A DNA stretch of 64,000 nt from Sphingomonas tagetis (lineage in GTDB: Bacteria > Pseudomonadota > Alphaproteobacteria > Sphingomonadales > Sphingomonadaceae), in assembly GCF_024211275.1 (NCBI RefSeq), contig NZ_JAMLDX010000001.1:186001-250000 (forward strand). Direction: 5' to 3'. Within the stretch, counting starts at the first letter, position 1, and the number at the start of each line of letters is the position of its first letter. The position numbers and the translations under genes are program-made. Below are positions 1 to 11,196 of the stretch, piece after piece. The notes below the pieces were generated by a model that did no database searches, was not told the DNA's origin, and saw nothing but the letters and a program-made list of their open reading frames with translations.

Positions 1-2913
1 GACCTGGCTTATGACCGCAACCTGCCGATCGTTGCGACCAACCCGGCCTGTTACGCCGAGCCGACCTTTCACGAGGCGCACGACACCATGTTGTGCATCG
101 CTGGCTCGGCCTATGTCGCGAGCGACGACCGCGCGCGTTCCTCTCCAGACGCGTGGATGAAGCCCGCGACTGAGATGAAGCGGCTGTTCGACGATCTGCC
201 CGAGGCGATCGCCAACACGCTCGTCGTCGCCCAGCGCTGCGCCTTTGCCGCGCCCAAGCGCAAGCCGATCCTGCCGAGCCTTGCCGGTGACCTCGAAGGC
301 GAAGCGGCGCAGTTGCGCGACGACGCCCGCGCGGGCCTCGAAGCGCGCCTGGAATATGCCGGGATCACCGATCCCGACCAGCGTCAGGAATATTTCGATC
401 GGCTCGCGTTCGAGACCGACATTATCATCCAGATGGGCTTCCCCGGCTATTTCCTGATCGTCGCGGACTTCATCAAGTGGGCCAAGGCGAATGGCATTCC
501 GGTGGGGCCGGGGCGCGGTTCGGGCGCCGGCTCGGTCGTCGCCTGGGCGCTGACCATCACCGATCTCGATCCGCTGGCGCTGGGCCTGCTGTTCGAGCGA
601 TTCCTGAACCCCGAGCGCGTGTCGATGCCCGACTTCGACATCGACTTCTGCGAAACGCGGCGCGGCGAGGTGATCCGCTACGTCCAGGCGAAATACGGCC
701 GCAACCAGGTGGCACAGATCATCACCTTCGGGACGATGAAGGCACGCGCGGTGCTCAAGGACACCGGCCGCGTGCTGCAGATGAGCTATGGTCAGGTCGA
801 CCGCCTTGCCAAGCTCGTCCCTAACCACCCCACCGACCCGTGGACGCTGCCTCGCTCGCTCAACGGCGTTAGCGAGTTCAAGGCCGAATATGATGGGGAC
901 GAGGGTGTCCGCCACCTGATCGATCTCGCGATGCGGCTGGAAGGACTCCCGCGCCACAGCTCGACTCACGCCGCCGGCGTGGTGATCGGCGACCGCCCGC
1001 TCGCGCAGCTGGTGCCGCTTTACCGCGATCCGCGCTCCGACATGCCGGTCACCCAGTTCGACATGAAATATGTCGAGGGCGCCGGCCTCGTGAAGTTCGA
1101 CTTTCTCGGCCTCAAGACGCTGTCGGTGCTGCAAAAGGCGGTCGAGCTGCTCGCCGAGCGCAACATCGACATCGATCTCGGCGCGCTCGCCTGGGACGAT
1201 CCGGCGGTGTACGAATTGCTCCAGCGCGGCGACACGGTCGGCGTGTTCCAGCTCGAATCGGAGGGCATGCGCCGCACGCTGACCGCGGTGCGCCCGACCA
1301 ATTTCGGCGACATCATCGCGCTCGTCTCGCTCTACCGTCCCGGTCCGATGGACAACATCCCGATGTTCGGCCGGCGAAAGCAGGGGCAGGAGCCGATCGA
1401 GTACCCGCACCCGCTGCTCGAAGGGATCCTCAAGGAGACCTACGGCATCTTCGTCTATCAGGAGCAGGTGATGCAGGCGGCGCAGATCCTGGCCGGCTAT
1501 TCGCTCGGCGGCGCCGACCTGCTGCGCCGCGCGATGGGCAAGAAGATCAAGGCCGAGATGGACGCGCAGCGCGCGCTGTTCGTCGAAGGCTGCGCCAAGG
1601 TGAACGGCATCGCCGAGGGAAAGGCCAACGAGCTGTTCGACTTGATCGACAAGTTCGCAGGCTACGGCTTCAACAAGTCGCACGCCGCCGCCTATGCGCT
1701 GCTCGCCTATCACACCGCCTGGTTCAAGGCGCACTACCCGCACGAATTCTACGCCGCCTCGATGTGCTTCGAACTCGGACAGACCGAAAAGCTGGCGGTG
1801 TTCGTCGAGGACATGAAGCGGCTCGGCGTGCCGTGCCTGCCGCCCGACATCAACGCGTCGCAAGCCGAGTTCTCGGTCGAGGCAGTCGAGGATGCGTTCG
1901 CGGTCCGCTATGCGCTCGCCGGCCTGAAGGGCGTCGGCGAGAAGGCGATGGAGCAGATCGTCGAGGAGCGCGACGCCAAGGGCCGCTTCCAGAGCCTCGA
2001 CGATTTCGCCCGCCGCGTCGATCCGCGCCAGCTCAACAAGCGCCAGGTCGAGGCGCTGGCCGGCGCGGGCGCGTTCGACAGCGTCGCGCCCGACCGCCCC
2101 GGCGTGTTTGCCGCCGCCGAGACGATCCTCGCCGTCGCGCAGCGCACCCACGCCAACCGCACCAGCGGACAGGGCGGCCTGTTCGGCGAGGCCGAGCCGG
2201 TCGGCTCGGCGATCCAGCTGCCCAAGAGCGCGAGCTGGACACTGGGCCAACGAATCGAGGCCGAGAAGGATTCGTTCGGCTTCTTCTTCTCGGCGCACCC
2301 GCTCGACCGCTACCAGCATCTCGCGCGGCTGCATTCGGCACGCGCCATCGCCAGCCTCAATGAGATCCAGATCGCCGAGGGCGGCCGCGCCGGCGCGACC
2401 ATCGCCGCGCTGATCGAGGATGCGCGCTGGCGAACCTCAGCGCGCGGCAAGCGCTATATGATGGCGACGCTGTCGGACGCGAGCGGCACGGTGCCGTGCA
2501 CCTGCTTCGACGAGTTCACCGCCAAGGAGATGGAGGAGGCGTCGCGCGTCGGCGGCTGCGGCATCCTGACGATCGAACTCGACCGTCGCCCCGGCGAGGA
2601 CACGCCCCGCGTCACCGTGCGCAAGGTCCAGCCGTTCGAGGGCATGGCGAAGGACGTCCGTCTGACGCTGCGGCTCGCGGTGGACGAGCCGGCGGCGCTG
2701 AAGCAGATCGCCGCCTTGCTCGCTGATGCGCGCGGCGGCCGCTGCGAAGTGATCGTCGATGCGCCGCTCCCGGGCGGCGGCGAAGCGGAACTGGTGCTTG
2801 GCCGCAATTTCCGTCTCGATGGCGAGCTGGCAACGCGGATCGAGAACCTGCCCGGCATCGCCCGCGCCGAACTCAAGCCGACCGAACAACCGCGGCTGGC
2901 CCTCGCCAGCTAG
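1..2913 (+). CDS. dnaE: DNA polymerase III subunit alpha (3' part)
   Basis: This is the catalytic chain of the replicative DNA polymerase. The reading frame is open from the first base, so the 5' end, including most of the PHP domain, lies outside the window and the ATG at 88 is internal. About 970 residues are present of a usual 1150-1180. The polymerase core shows the GPGRGSGAGS loop near base 510 and the PDFDIDF motif near base 628, whose aspartates bind catalytic magnesium. A helix-hairpin-helix segment (GLKGVGEKA) lies near base 1920, and an OB-fold region begins near base 2390. It is the housekeeping DnaE1 type rather than DnaE2, judged from the C-terminal OB fold and tail. No frameshift is seen. 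The next gene starts about 80 bases downstream on the same strand. Confidence 0.97.
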   Translation, partial: DLAYDRNLPIVATNPACYAEPTFHEAHDTMLCIAGSAYVASDDRARSSPDAWMKPATEMKRLFDDLPEAIANTLVVAQRCAFAAPKRKPILPSLAGDLEGEAAQLRDDARAGLEARLEYAGITDPDQRQEYFDRLAFETDIIIQMGFPGYFLIVADFIKWAKANGIPVGPGRGSGAGSVVAWALTITDLDPLALGLLFERFLNPERVSMPDFDIDFCETRRGEVIRYVQAKYGRNQVAQIITFGTMKARAVLKDTGRVLQMSYGQVDRLAKLVPNHPTDPWTLPRSLNGVSEFKAEYDGDEGVRHLIDLAMRLEGLPRHSSTHAAGVVIGDRPLAQLVPLYRDPRSDMPVTQFDMKYVEGAGLVKFDFLGLKTLSVLQKAVELLAERNIDIDLGALAWDDPAVYELLQRGDTVGVFQLESEGMRRTLTAVRPTNFGDIIALVSLYRPGPMDNIPMFGRRKQGQEPIEYPHPLLEGILKETYGIFVYQEQVMQAAQILAGYSLGGADLLRRAMGKKIKAEMDAQRALFVEGCAKVNGIAEGKANELFDLIDKFAGYGFNKSHAAAYALLAYHTAWFKAHYPHEFYAASMCFELGQTEKLAVFVEDMKRLGVPCLPPDINASQAEFSVEAVEDAFAVRYALAGLKGVGEKAMEQIVEERDAKGRFQSLDDFARRVDPRQLNKRQVEALAGAGAFDSVAPDRPGVFAAAETILAVAQRTHANRTSGQGGLFGEAEPVGSAIQLPKSASWTLGQRIEAEKDSFGFFFSAHPLDRYQHLARLHSARAIASLNEIQIAEGGRAGATIAALIEDARWRTSARGKRYMMATLSDASGTVPCTCFDEFTAKEMEEASRVGGCGILTIELDRRPGEDTPRVTVRKVQPFEGMAKDVRLTLRLAVDEPAALKQIAALLADARGGRCEVIVDAPLPGGGEAELVLGRNFRLDGELATRIENLPGIARAELKPTEQPRLALAS

Positions 2914-2996
2914 GACCCCTTGGACCTTGCATCGCGGGCCTCGAAACCGCAGGATGGTTTCCGGACACGGAATTCCGTGCGGTAATGGAGAGAGCG

Positions 2997-4592
2997 ATGC
3001 TGGGCGCGATGCAGGACTTCGAGCTTCGGGTACCCCGGGTGGTCGAACATGCCGAGCGCGAGCATGGCAATCGCGAGATCGTCAGCCGCTGGGCCGATGG
3101 CAGCGAGACGCGCACGACCTGGGCCGGCGTTGCCCGCGATTCCCGCAAGCTGTCGCAGGCGCTGGAGCGGATGGGGCTGAGGCCGGGCGACCGCGTCGCC
3201 ACGCTGGCGATGAACCATGCCCGCCACCTCGTCACCTGGTACGGTGCGATCGGCATGGGCGGCATCGTCCACACCATCAACCCACGGCTGTTCGACGACC
3301 AGCTCGCCTATATCGCCAACCATGCCGAAGACCGCGTGCTGATCTATGACAAGGCATTCCAGCCGATTGTCGATCGCCTCAAGCCGCAATTGTCCACGAT
3401 CGAGCATTACATCGTCTATGATGGCGAAGGCGACGACAGCTTCGAGGCGGTGATCGGGCGCGAGGACGGCGATTACCGCTGGGTCGAGGGCGACGAGCGC
3501 GAGCCGTGCATGCTCTGCTACACCAGCGGCACCACCGGCAATCCCAAGGGCGTGCTCTACAGCCACCGCTCGTCGCTGATCCACGCGATGGCGGCGATCC
3601 AGCCCGCGGTGTTCGACATGTCGACTCAGGCGGTCGTGCTGCCGGTGGTCCCGATGTTCCATGCCGTGGGTTGGGGGCTGCCCTTCTCGTCGCCGATGGT
3701 GGGCGCCAAGCTCGTCTTCTCGGCGGTGAACGAGGGCAAGGTGCTTTGCGAGCTGATGAACCGCGAGAAGGTCACGCATTCGGCGGGCGTGCCGACGGTG
3801 TGGCTGGCGATGTTCCAGCACATTGATGAGACCGGCGATACGCCCAAGCACCTCAAGATCGTCACGATCGGCGGCTCGGCGGCGCCGCGTGCGATGATCG
3901 AGCGGATCATGAAGATGGGGGCACGGGTCAATCACGCCTGGGGCATGACCGAAACCTCGCCGATCGGCACGATGGGCGCGCCGAGCTGGAATTGGGACGA
4001 GCTGTCGTTCGAGCAGCAGGTGGACCAGACCGTCTATCAGGGGCGCGCGCCGTTCGGCGTGCAGCTGCGCGTGGTCGATGACGAGGGCGCCGCGCTGCCG
4101 CGCGATGGCGAGAGTTCGGGCCGGCTCCAGGTCAAGGGGCCGTGGGTGATCAAGCAATATTTCAAGGACCAAGGCGGTCCGTGCCTGACCGAGGACGGCT
4201 TTTTCGACACCGGCGACGTCGCGGTGCTGCATCCCGACGGCGTGATGCAGATCACCGACCGCGCGAAGGACGTGATCAAATCGGGCGGCGAGTGGATCAG
4301 CTCGGTCGATCTGGAAAATGCTGCGGTCGGTTGTGCCGGCGTGGCCGAGGCCGCCGCGATCGGGGTTGCCCATCCGCGCTGGGACGAACGCCCGCTGCTG
4401 GTGGTGGTGCGCAAGGCCGGGAGCGAGATTACGGCGGACGAAATCCGCGCGCATCTCGCGACGCAGGTCGCCAAATGGTGGCTGCCCGACGAGATCGTGT
4501 TCGTTGATGCACTCCCGCACACCGCGACCGGAAAGCTGCTCAAGACTGCGCTGCGCGAACAATTCAAGGACTTCAAGCTCGCGGCGGCTTGA
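2997..4592 (+). CDS. Fatty-acyl-CoA ligase (AMP-forming)
   Basis: The protein belongs to the ANL superfamily and would activate a carboxylic acid, probably a medium- or long-chain fatty acid, to its CoA thioester through an acyl-adenylate. The P-loop [11 protein letters not shown] lies at about residues 175-185, WGMTETSP is the adenine-binding core, [11 protein letters not shown] the A8 hinge region, and a C-terminal TGKLLKT carries the catalytic lysine. I chose the ATG at 2997 over 2985 because it gives the MLGAMQD start common in the family; an AG-rich stretch lies just before it. The length of 531 residues is normal. The substrate cannot be read from sequence. Only 28-31 bases separate it from rutB, so the two could share a transcript, but no functional link is evident. 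Confidence 0.9.
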   Translation: MLGAMQDFELRVPRVVEHAEREHGNREIVSRWADGSETRTTWAGVARDSRKLSQALERMGLRPGDRVATLAMNHARHLVTWYGAIGMGGIVHTINPRLFDDQLAYIANHAEDRVLIYDKAFQPIVDRLKPQLSTIEHYIVYDGEGDDSFEAVIGREDGDYRWVEGDEREPCMLCYTSGTTGNPKGVLYSHRSSLIHAMAAIQPAVFDMSTQAVVLPVVPMFHAVGWGLPFSSPMVGAKLVFSAVNEGKVLCELMNREKVTHSAGVPTVWLAMFQHIDETGDTPKHLKIVTIGGSAAPRAMIERIMKMGARVNHAWGMTETSPIGTMGAPSWNWDELSFEQQVDQTVYQGRAPFGVQLRVVDDEGAALPRDGESSGRLQVKGPWVIKQYFKDQGGPCLTEDGFFDTGDVAVLHPDGVMQITDRAKDVIKSGGEWISSVDLENAAVGCAGVAEAAAIGVAHPRWDERPLLVVVRKAGSEITADEIRAHLATQVAKWWLPDEIVFVDALPHTATGKLLKTALREQFKDFKLAAA

Positions 4593-4623
4593 TTAACCCG
4601 CGGGGCCGGGCGAACATCGCGTG

Positions 4624-5343
<720 letters not shown>

Positions 5344-5348
5344 GTTCC

Positions 5349-5732
5349 ATGCCGTTCGAAGCGATCAATCCGCCGCAGTTTCCTACGCCGATCGCGCCTT
5401 ATTCGGCGGGCGCAAAGGCGGGGAACGCCGTCTATGTCTCGGGCGTGCTGGCGCTGGGCGAAGGCGGGGTGGTGCTGCATCCCGGCGACGCGGCGGCACA
5501 GACGCGGCATGTGCTCGACGTGATCAAGACGACGCTGGAAGCGGCGGGCGCGAGCCTCGCGGACGTGGCGATGAACCACATTTTCCTCAAGGACTATGCC
5601 GATTACGCCGCGTTCAACGCGGTCTATGCCGAGTATTTTCCGGGCCAGAAGCCCGCGCGCTTCTGCGTGAAGGTCGAGCTGGTCAAGCCCGAAGCCCTGA
5701 TCGAGATCGCATCGATCGCGCATATCGCCTGA
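5349..5732 (+). CDS. rutC: RidA-family aminoacrylate deaminase RutC
   Basis: This is a RidA/YjgF-fold protein that in the Rut pathway promotes breakdown of the reactive intermediate aminoacrylate. The family signature is present: IAPYSAGAKAGN near the N-terminus, YVSGVLALG, and ARFCVKVEL with the conserved Arg before the C-terminal strand. The length is 127 residues, as expected for a trimeric RidA fold. The ATG at 5349 is preferred over an in-frame GTG at 5340 because AGGGAG lies 8 bases upstream. It starts 5 bases after rutB, and its stop overlaps the rutD start (TGATG), so translation is probably coupled. Confidence 0.95.
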   Translation: MPFEAINPPQFPTPIAPYSAGAKAGNAVYVSGVLALGEGGVVLHPGDAAAQTRHVLDVIKTTLEAAGASLADVAMNHIFLKDYADYAAFNAVYAEYFPGQKPARFCVKVELVKPEALIEIASIAHIA

Positions 5733-6517
5733 TGGCCGAGGCGGGGGGCCTCTATTACGAGCTTCACGGGCCGGAGGATGGGCCGCGGCTGATCCTGAGT
5801 TCCGGGCTGGGCGGTTCGGCGAGCTATTGGCAGCCGAATCTGGCGGGACTGGCCGAGCGGCATCGCGTGCTGCTCTACGACCATCGCGGCACCGGGCGGA
5901 GCGACCGCGCGCTACCTTCGACGGTCACCGTCGATCACTTTGCCGACGACATGCTGATGCTGATGGACCTGCTCGGCTCGGAGCGGGCGAGCATCGTCGG
6001 TCACGCGGCGGGCGGCGTCGCGGGCCTAGCGCTCGGACTGAAGGCGCCGGATCGGCTCGAAAAGCTCGTGGTCGTCAATGGCTGGGCAAGCGCCGACCCG
6101 CATTTCCTGCGCTGCTTCGAGGCGCGGCTCAACCTGCTGAGACATGCCGGGGTCGAGCCATTCCTGCGCGCGCAGCCGATCTTCCTTTATCCCGCGCCGT
6201 GGATCAGCAAGCACGGTGCCGAACTCGACGCCGAACTGCCGCTCCAGATCGCGAGCTTTCCCGGCCGCGAAACCATGGAAAAGCGCATCGCCGCACTCGC
6301 CGCCTTCGACGCGCGCGGCACGCTGGCGTCGCTCGGCGGGCGCACGCTCGTTCTCGTCGCGGATGACGACATGCTGGTGCCGTCGACGGCGGGCGAGTTG
6401 CTCGCCAACGAGCTCGGAGGCGTCGAACTCGCCGCGATCGACTGGGGCGGCCACGCAGTCAACGTCACCCGTCCGCAAGCTTTCAACCACATCGTTCTGA
6501 ATTTTCTGGGGAGCTAA
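5732..6517 (+). CDS. rutD: Alpha/beta hydrolase RutD
   Basis: RutD acts late in uracil breakdown and is proposed to speed hydrolysis of aminoacrylate to malonic semialdehyde. The fold landmarks are [14 protein letters not shown] (oxyanion region), [10 protein letters not shown], and the nucleophile elbow GHAAGG. The usual catalytic serine is alanine here (residue 92). I recall the E. coli protein having GHALG at the same place, so this is a family trait rather than decay. The later Asp (DDDMLVP) and His (WGGHAVNV) are kept. The ATG start at 5732 overlaps the rutC stop; longer in-frame extensions upstream run through rutC in another frame and are not real. The length of 261 residues is normal, and rutA begins 4 bases after the stop. 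Confidence 0.93.
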   Translation: MAEAGGLYYELHGPEDGPRLILSSGLGGSASYWQPNLAGLAERHRVLLYDHRGTGRSDRALPSTVTVDHFADDMLMLMDLLGSERASIVGHAAGGVAGLALGLKAPDRLEKLVVVNGWASADPHFLRCFEARLNLLRHAGVEPFLRAQPIFLYPAPWISKHGAELDAELPLQIASFPGRETMEKRIAALAAFDARGTLASLGGRTLVLVADDDMLVPSTAGELLANELGGVELAAIDWGGHAVNVTRPQAFNHIVLNFLGS

Positions 6518-6521
6518 AGCC

Positions 6522-7576
<1,055 letters not shown>

Positions 7577-7580
<4 letters not shown>

Positions 7581-8116
7581 GCCGTCCGTAGCGGCAGGAA
7601 GCGCGGGTTGCGCAGCAGCGCGGCGGACAGCAGCGAAACCAGCAGCCCGACCGGGAACACCTCGACAAAGGTGATCGCGAACCGCGCGAACGAGTTGGTG
7701 TAGATGCGCTGCATCTCGGCCATTTGCGTGCGCAATTCGGCGATCTCGGCGGCACTGGCGCCCGCCGCCTGACGTTCCGCGACCATCTGCTCGCTCATCG
7801 ACGCGATGAAGTCGCCGCCATTGACCGCGAGCACGGCTTCCCAGGCCAGGATGTAGCAAAGGCTTCCCACCAGCGCGATTGCCAGCCCCATGCCCAGCGC
7901 CGGCCAGAAGCGGATCACCCCGCCCAGCTCGACATCGCGCCGCCGTTTGATCGCGACGAAGATCGTCGTGAACGCGATCAGCATGGTCAGATAGCCGATC
8001 GCCATGCCGACCGCGCCGGTCGGCGGATTGTCGGCCATCAGCGTGCCCATCATGAACAACGGTACGCCCACGACGACGCCTGCGATCAGCCCATGAGTCA
8101 GTATCATGCGAAACAT
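7577..8116 (-). CDS. DUF4199 domain membrane protein
   Basis: This small integral membrane protein of unknown function matches the DUF4199 family in length and layout. About 179 residues contain four predicted hydrophobic helices: near the N-terminus ([19 protein letters not shown]), around [18 protein letters not shown], around [16 protein letters not shown], and [19 protein letters not shown] charged loop between helices 3 and 4 looks coiled-coil-like (SEQMVAERQ to MAEMQRIY). I start at the ATG at 8116, giving MFRMILTHG, rather than 8176, because the 20 extra residues look non-coding. It lies about 97 bases downstream of a membrane-anchored LuxR-type regulator on the same strand, so the two may form an operon. 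Confidence 0.8.
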
Positions 8117-8213
8117 GGCATTGCCCCCATCTGGATGTGACCGGTCCACCCCATCGCCGATCCATCCGTGCCGCAATCGCCCATATGGGTGATTTGCCGC
8201 AATTCATCCGAAA

Positions 8214-8651
8214 TCAGGAGAGCAAACCCAGCTCACGCGCCCGCGCAATGGCGTCGGTCCGGCTGCGCGCGCCGAGCTTTTCGAACAGCCGCGCGGCGTG
8301 AGTCTTGATCGTGTTGGGCGAGACGCCGAGCCGGCGCGCGATCTCCTTGTTGGCATGGCCCGCCGCGATCTCGCGCAGCACCTCCATCTCGCGCGAACTG
8401 ATGCCGAGTTCCGCCTGCGCCGCCGGATTGCCCGGCTCGCGCGCCGGCGCAGGTGCCCTAATCACACGCGCGCCGACCCACAGGCCGATCGCCAGAAACG
8501 CGCCGGCGACGATCAGCAGATAGAGTTCGAGCGAATGCGAACGCGCCAGCCAGCGATAGTCGAGCCATTGCAACAGTGCCGTACCGAGTGCGAGCAGCCC
8601 ACCGTAGAGCGCGACCTGCCGCCACCAGCTCTTTCGTGACGCCATCTGCAT
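8214..8651 (-). CDS. Membrane-anchored LuxR-type regulator
   Basis: A 145-residue protein with two predicted transmembrane helices at about residues 11-30 and 42-61, followed by a short linker and a complete LuxR/GerE helix-turn-helix at about residues 80-143. The DNA-binding motif is clear: ISSREMEVLREIAAGHANKEIARRLGVS, with NTIKTHAARLFEKLGA as the recognition half. There is no receiver or autoinducer domain, so any signal must be sensed by the membrane part or through a partner. The DUF4199 membrane gene immediately downstream is an obvious candidate partner or target. The start could also be the ATG at 8645. The DNA-binding fold is certain; the target genes are unknown. Confidence 0.88.
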   Translation of the reverse strand: MQMASRKSWWRQVALYGGLLALGTALLQWLDYRWLARSHSLELYLLIVAGAFLAIGLWVGARVIRAPAPAREPGNPAAQAELGISSREMEVLREIAAGHANKEIARRLGVSPNTIKTHAARLFEKLGARSRTDAIARARELGLLS

Positions 8652-8690
8652 TCCGGCAACATTGCGCGGGATACGCCTCGGCGCAACTCG

Positions 8691-9761
8691 CTAGAACAGT
8701 TCGCCTTGCGCGCCCGCCGGCGGACGAAACAGGTCGCGGCGCAGCGCGATATAGGGCGTATCCAGTCCGTAGCGCCGCGCCGCGATCTTGAACCGGGTGC
8801 GCAGCAACTCCGCCCACGGCCCTTGTCCGCGCATTCGCGTGTGGAAATCGGGATCGTTGTCGCGCCCGCCGCGGATCGACTGGATCGTCGCCATCACCTT
8901 GGCCGCGCGGTCCGGGAAATGCGCATCGAGCCAGGCGCGGAACAACGGCGCGACCTCGTGCGGCAGCCGCACCGGCAAGAAGAAGCAGCCCAGTGCGCCC
9001 GCTTCCGCCGCGCGTTCCATGATATGCTCCATCTCGTGATCGGTGACCTGCGGGATTACCGGCGACAGCGAGACATAGGCCGGAATCCCCGCCGCGCGCA
9101 GCTTCGCCACGGCTGCCAGCCGCCGTTCGGGATGCGGCGCGCGCGGCTCGACCGTCGCGGCGATCTTCGGGTCGAGCGAAGTGACCGAGATCATCACCGC
9201 CGACAGCCCCTTCGCCGCCATCGGCGCGAGCAGGTCGATGTCGCGCGTCACGCGGTCGGACTTTGTGGTGATGGTAATCGGGTGATCGCACTCCGCCAGC
9301 ACCTCGATACAGCCGCGCGTGATTCGCCAATGCGCCTCGATCGGCTGATACGGATCGGTGTTGGTGCCGAACGCGATCGGCTGGCAGGCATAGCCGCGCT
9401 TCGCCAGTGCCTCGCGCAGCAGGGCAGGGGCATCGGGCTTGGCGAACAGCTTCGTCTCGAAATCGAGGCCGGGCGAAAGGTCGTGAAAGGCATGCGTCGG
9501 CCGCGCGAAACAATAGATGCAGCCATGCTCGCACCCGCGATACGGGTTCACCGATCGGTCGAAGGCGATGTCGGGGGATTGGTTGCGCGCGATGATCGTC
9601 TTCGGCTTCTCGATCGTCACCGTCGTGCGCAACGGCGGTAGTTCGCCGTCGATCGCCGTCTGGTCGTCGAGCCAGTCGCCGTCGGCCTCCCGCTGGGGAA
9701 GGTTGAAGCGCGTGCTGTCGCTGTTGAGCGTCGCACCGCGGACGGGGCGGACCTTTGCCAT
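8691..9761 (-). CDS. PA0069-family radical SAM protein
   Basis: This is a radical SAM enzyme related to the spore photoproduct lyase/SplB group (COG1533). The iron-sulfur motif CxxxCxxC is present at Cys77, Cys81 and Cys84 (GCEHGCIYC). Other typical segments are NPYRGC just before it, GTNTDPYQPIE, ITTKSDR, and SVTSLDP. The start is the ATG at 9761, giving MAKVRPVRG; the longer open frame to 9887 has a non-homologous-looking leader. The length is 356 residues. The reaction of this subgroup is not known to me; DNA or nucleotide repair is a reasonable guess. A LexA-type box 25-39 bases upstream of the start codon supports a damage-response role. Confidence 0.88.
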   Translation of the reverse strand: MAKVRPVRGATLNSDSTRFNLPQREADGDWLDDQTAIDGELPPLRTTVTIEKPKTIIARNQSPDIAFDRSVNPYRGCEHGCIYCFARPTHAFHDLSPGLDFETKLFAKPDAPALLREALAKRGYACQPIAFGTNTDPYQPIEAHWRITRGCIEVLAECDHPITITTKSDRVTRDIDLLAPMAAKGLSAVMISVTSLDPKIAATVEPRAPHPERRLAAVAKLRAAGIPAYVSLSPVIPQVTDHEMEHIMERAAEAGALGCFFLPVRLPHEVAPLFRAWLDAHFPDRAAKVMATIQSIRGGRDNDPDFHTRMRGQGPWAELLRTRFKIAARRYGLDTPYIALRRDLFRPPAGAQGELF

Positions 9762-9785
9762 AAGTGCAACATAACCGTGGAGTAG

Positions 9786-9800
9786 GAACAATACAAGAAC
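9786..9800 (-). promoter_or_regulatory. LexA (SOS) box, alphaproteobacterial type
   Basis: The sequence GAACAATACAAGAAC is a perfect GAAC-N7-GAAC, equivalent to GTTC-N7-GTTC on the minus strand, which is the established LexA operator form in alphaproteobacteria. The A-rich spacer is also typical. It sits in the 128-base divergent region, 25 bases upstream of the radical SAM gene start and about 90 bases upstream of the MFS gene start. Distance favours control of the radical SAM gene. Binding has not been tested here. Confidence 0.75.
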
Positions 9801-9889
9801 ACACGGTTTCGACAAACGGCGAGCGGGTTGCGTAATTCGCACGCGCTGGCGGGTGACAAATCGGTTCGGCTGTCCCATTTTGCGCAACT

Positions 9890-11086
9890 ATGACCCTGCG
9901 CCGCGCTCCGATCGTCATCTTCGCTGCGGCGGCAATCGTTACGATCGCAATGGGCGTCCGGCAATCGTTCGGCCTGTTTCTGCCCGACATGAGCATCGGC
10001 CTCGGCATCGGCCGGTCGAGCTTCGGGCTGGCGCTCGCGCTGCAAAATCTGCTGTTCGGCCTGGCTCAGCCGTTCGTCGGCGCGATCGCCGACAAGCACG
10101 GCGCGGGGCGAGTCGTGGCGGTCGGCACACTCATCTATATCCTCGGTCTGATCGGCGCATCGGCGGCGGGCGGCGCACTCGGGCTGCATCTGTCATTCGG
10201 TCTGCTGGTCGGCATGGCGCTGTCGGCCACGACCTTCGTAGTCGTGCTGGGCGCCGTCGGGCGCGCCGTTCCCCCGGAAAAGCGCAGCCTTGCCTTCGGC
10301 CTCGTCACCGCCGGCGGATCGCTTGGCCAGTTCCTGGTCGTGCCCGCCGGGCAATTGCTGATCGGTGAATTGGGCTGGCGCATGGCGCTGGTCGCCCTGG
10401 CGGGGCTCGTCGCGGTGATGCTCCTGCTCGCCCCGGGCGTGGCGGGCCGGCCTCAACCCGTGGCGGCAGGCACTGCGGATCAGACGCTCGGCCAGGCGCT
10501 GCGTGAAGCGTCGGGCGAGCGCAGTTTCTGGCTGCTCAACGCGGGGTTCTTCGTCTGCGGCTTCCATATCGCCTTCATCGCGACCCATTTCCCCGCCTAT
10601 CTGACCGACAAGGGGCTGGGCCTCGCGATCGGCGCCAACGCGCTCGCGCTGGTCGGGCTGTTCAACATCTTCGGCTCGTGGTTCTTCGGCGTGATGGGCG
10701 ACCGGTGGAGCAAGAAGGGGTTGCTCGCCGCGCTCTATGCGGCGCGCAGCGTGGTGATGATCGGATTTCTCGCGATGCCGCTGACGCCGGTGACCGCGCT
10801 GGCGTTCGCTGCGGCGATGGGGTTCCTGTGGCTCGGCACTGTACCGCTGACCAGCGGTCTCGTCGGCGGGATCTTCGGCATCCGCTATCTGTCGACGCTC
10901 TACGGCATCGTTTTCCTCAGCCATCAGGTCGGCAGCTTCTTCGGCGCGTGGAGCGCCGGCCTGATGTTCGACCTGACCGGCAGCTACAACAGCATCTGGG
11001 CAGCCTCGGTAGCGCTCGGCTTCTTCGCCGCGCTGGTCCATCTCCCGATCCGCGAGGCGCCCGTTGCCCGGTTGCAGGCGGCATGA
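9890..11086 (+). CDS. MFS transporter
   Basis: A major facilitator superfamily permease of 398 residues with about twelve hydrophobic helices. The N-terminal half carries GVRQSFGLFLPD and the loop 2-3 signature region GAIADKHGAGRV; the C-terminal half carries GVMGDRWSKKG. The MGVRQSFG start and overall pattern resemble the oxalate/formate-antiporter-like and monocarboxylate-like group of MFS proteins, but the substrate cannot be assigned. The start ATG at 9890 lacks a good ribosome binding site. It is divergent from the SOS-boxed radical SAM gene. Its stop codon overlaps (ATGA) the start of a 37-residue hydrophobic peptide. Confidence 0.9.
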   Translation: MTLRRAPIVIFAAAAIVTIAMGVRQSFGLFLPDMSIGLGIGRSSFGLALALQNLLFGLAQPFVGAIADKHGAGRVVAVGTLIYILGLIGASAAGGALGLHLSFGLLVGMALSATTFVVVLGAVGRAVPPEKRSLAFGLVTAGGSLGQFLVVPAGQLLIGELGWRMALVALAGLVAVMLLLAPGVAGRPQPVAAGTADQTLGQALREASGERSFWLLNAGFFVCGFHIAFIATHFPAYLTDKGLGLAIGANALALVGLFNIFGSWFFGVMGDRWSKKGLLAALYAARSVVMIGFLAMPLTPVTALAFAAAMGFLWLGTVPLTSGLVGGIFGIRYLSTLYGIVFLSHQVGSFFGAWSAGLMFDLTGSYNSIWAASVALGFFAALVHLPIREAPVARLQAA

Positions 11087-11196
11087 AGGCGCTCGGCCTG
11101 CTCGCGCTGGGGCTGGTGCTCGCGGGCGGCTGGTGGCTGTGGCAGCGCGCCGGTGCGGACGTGCTGCTGAACGCCTTCATTCAGTGGTGCGGTTAG
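11083..11196 (+). CDS. Small single-pass hydrophobic peptide (37 aa)
   Basis: This short frame starts inside the MFS stop codon (ATGA) and runs to a TAG at 11196. The product has Lys at position 2, one hydrophobic segment at about residues 4-21 ending in [10 protein letters not shown], then a short tail ending NAFIQWCG. It could be a single-pass inner-membrane peptide or carry an uncleaved signal anchor. The perfect coupling to the MFS gene and the convergence with moaB (4-base overlap of ends) fit a real translated frame rather than chance. No family is recognised. It could be an accessory subunit of the transporter, but that is only inferred from position. Confidence 0.5.
   Translation: MKALGLLALGLVLAGGWWLWQRAGADVLLNAFIQWCG

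Noticed and set aside
2910..4562. 550-codon minus-strand frame opposite the acyl-CoA ligase
   Set aside because: Low-complexity, His/Arg-rich shadow of a clear gene; no start signal or family features.
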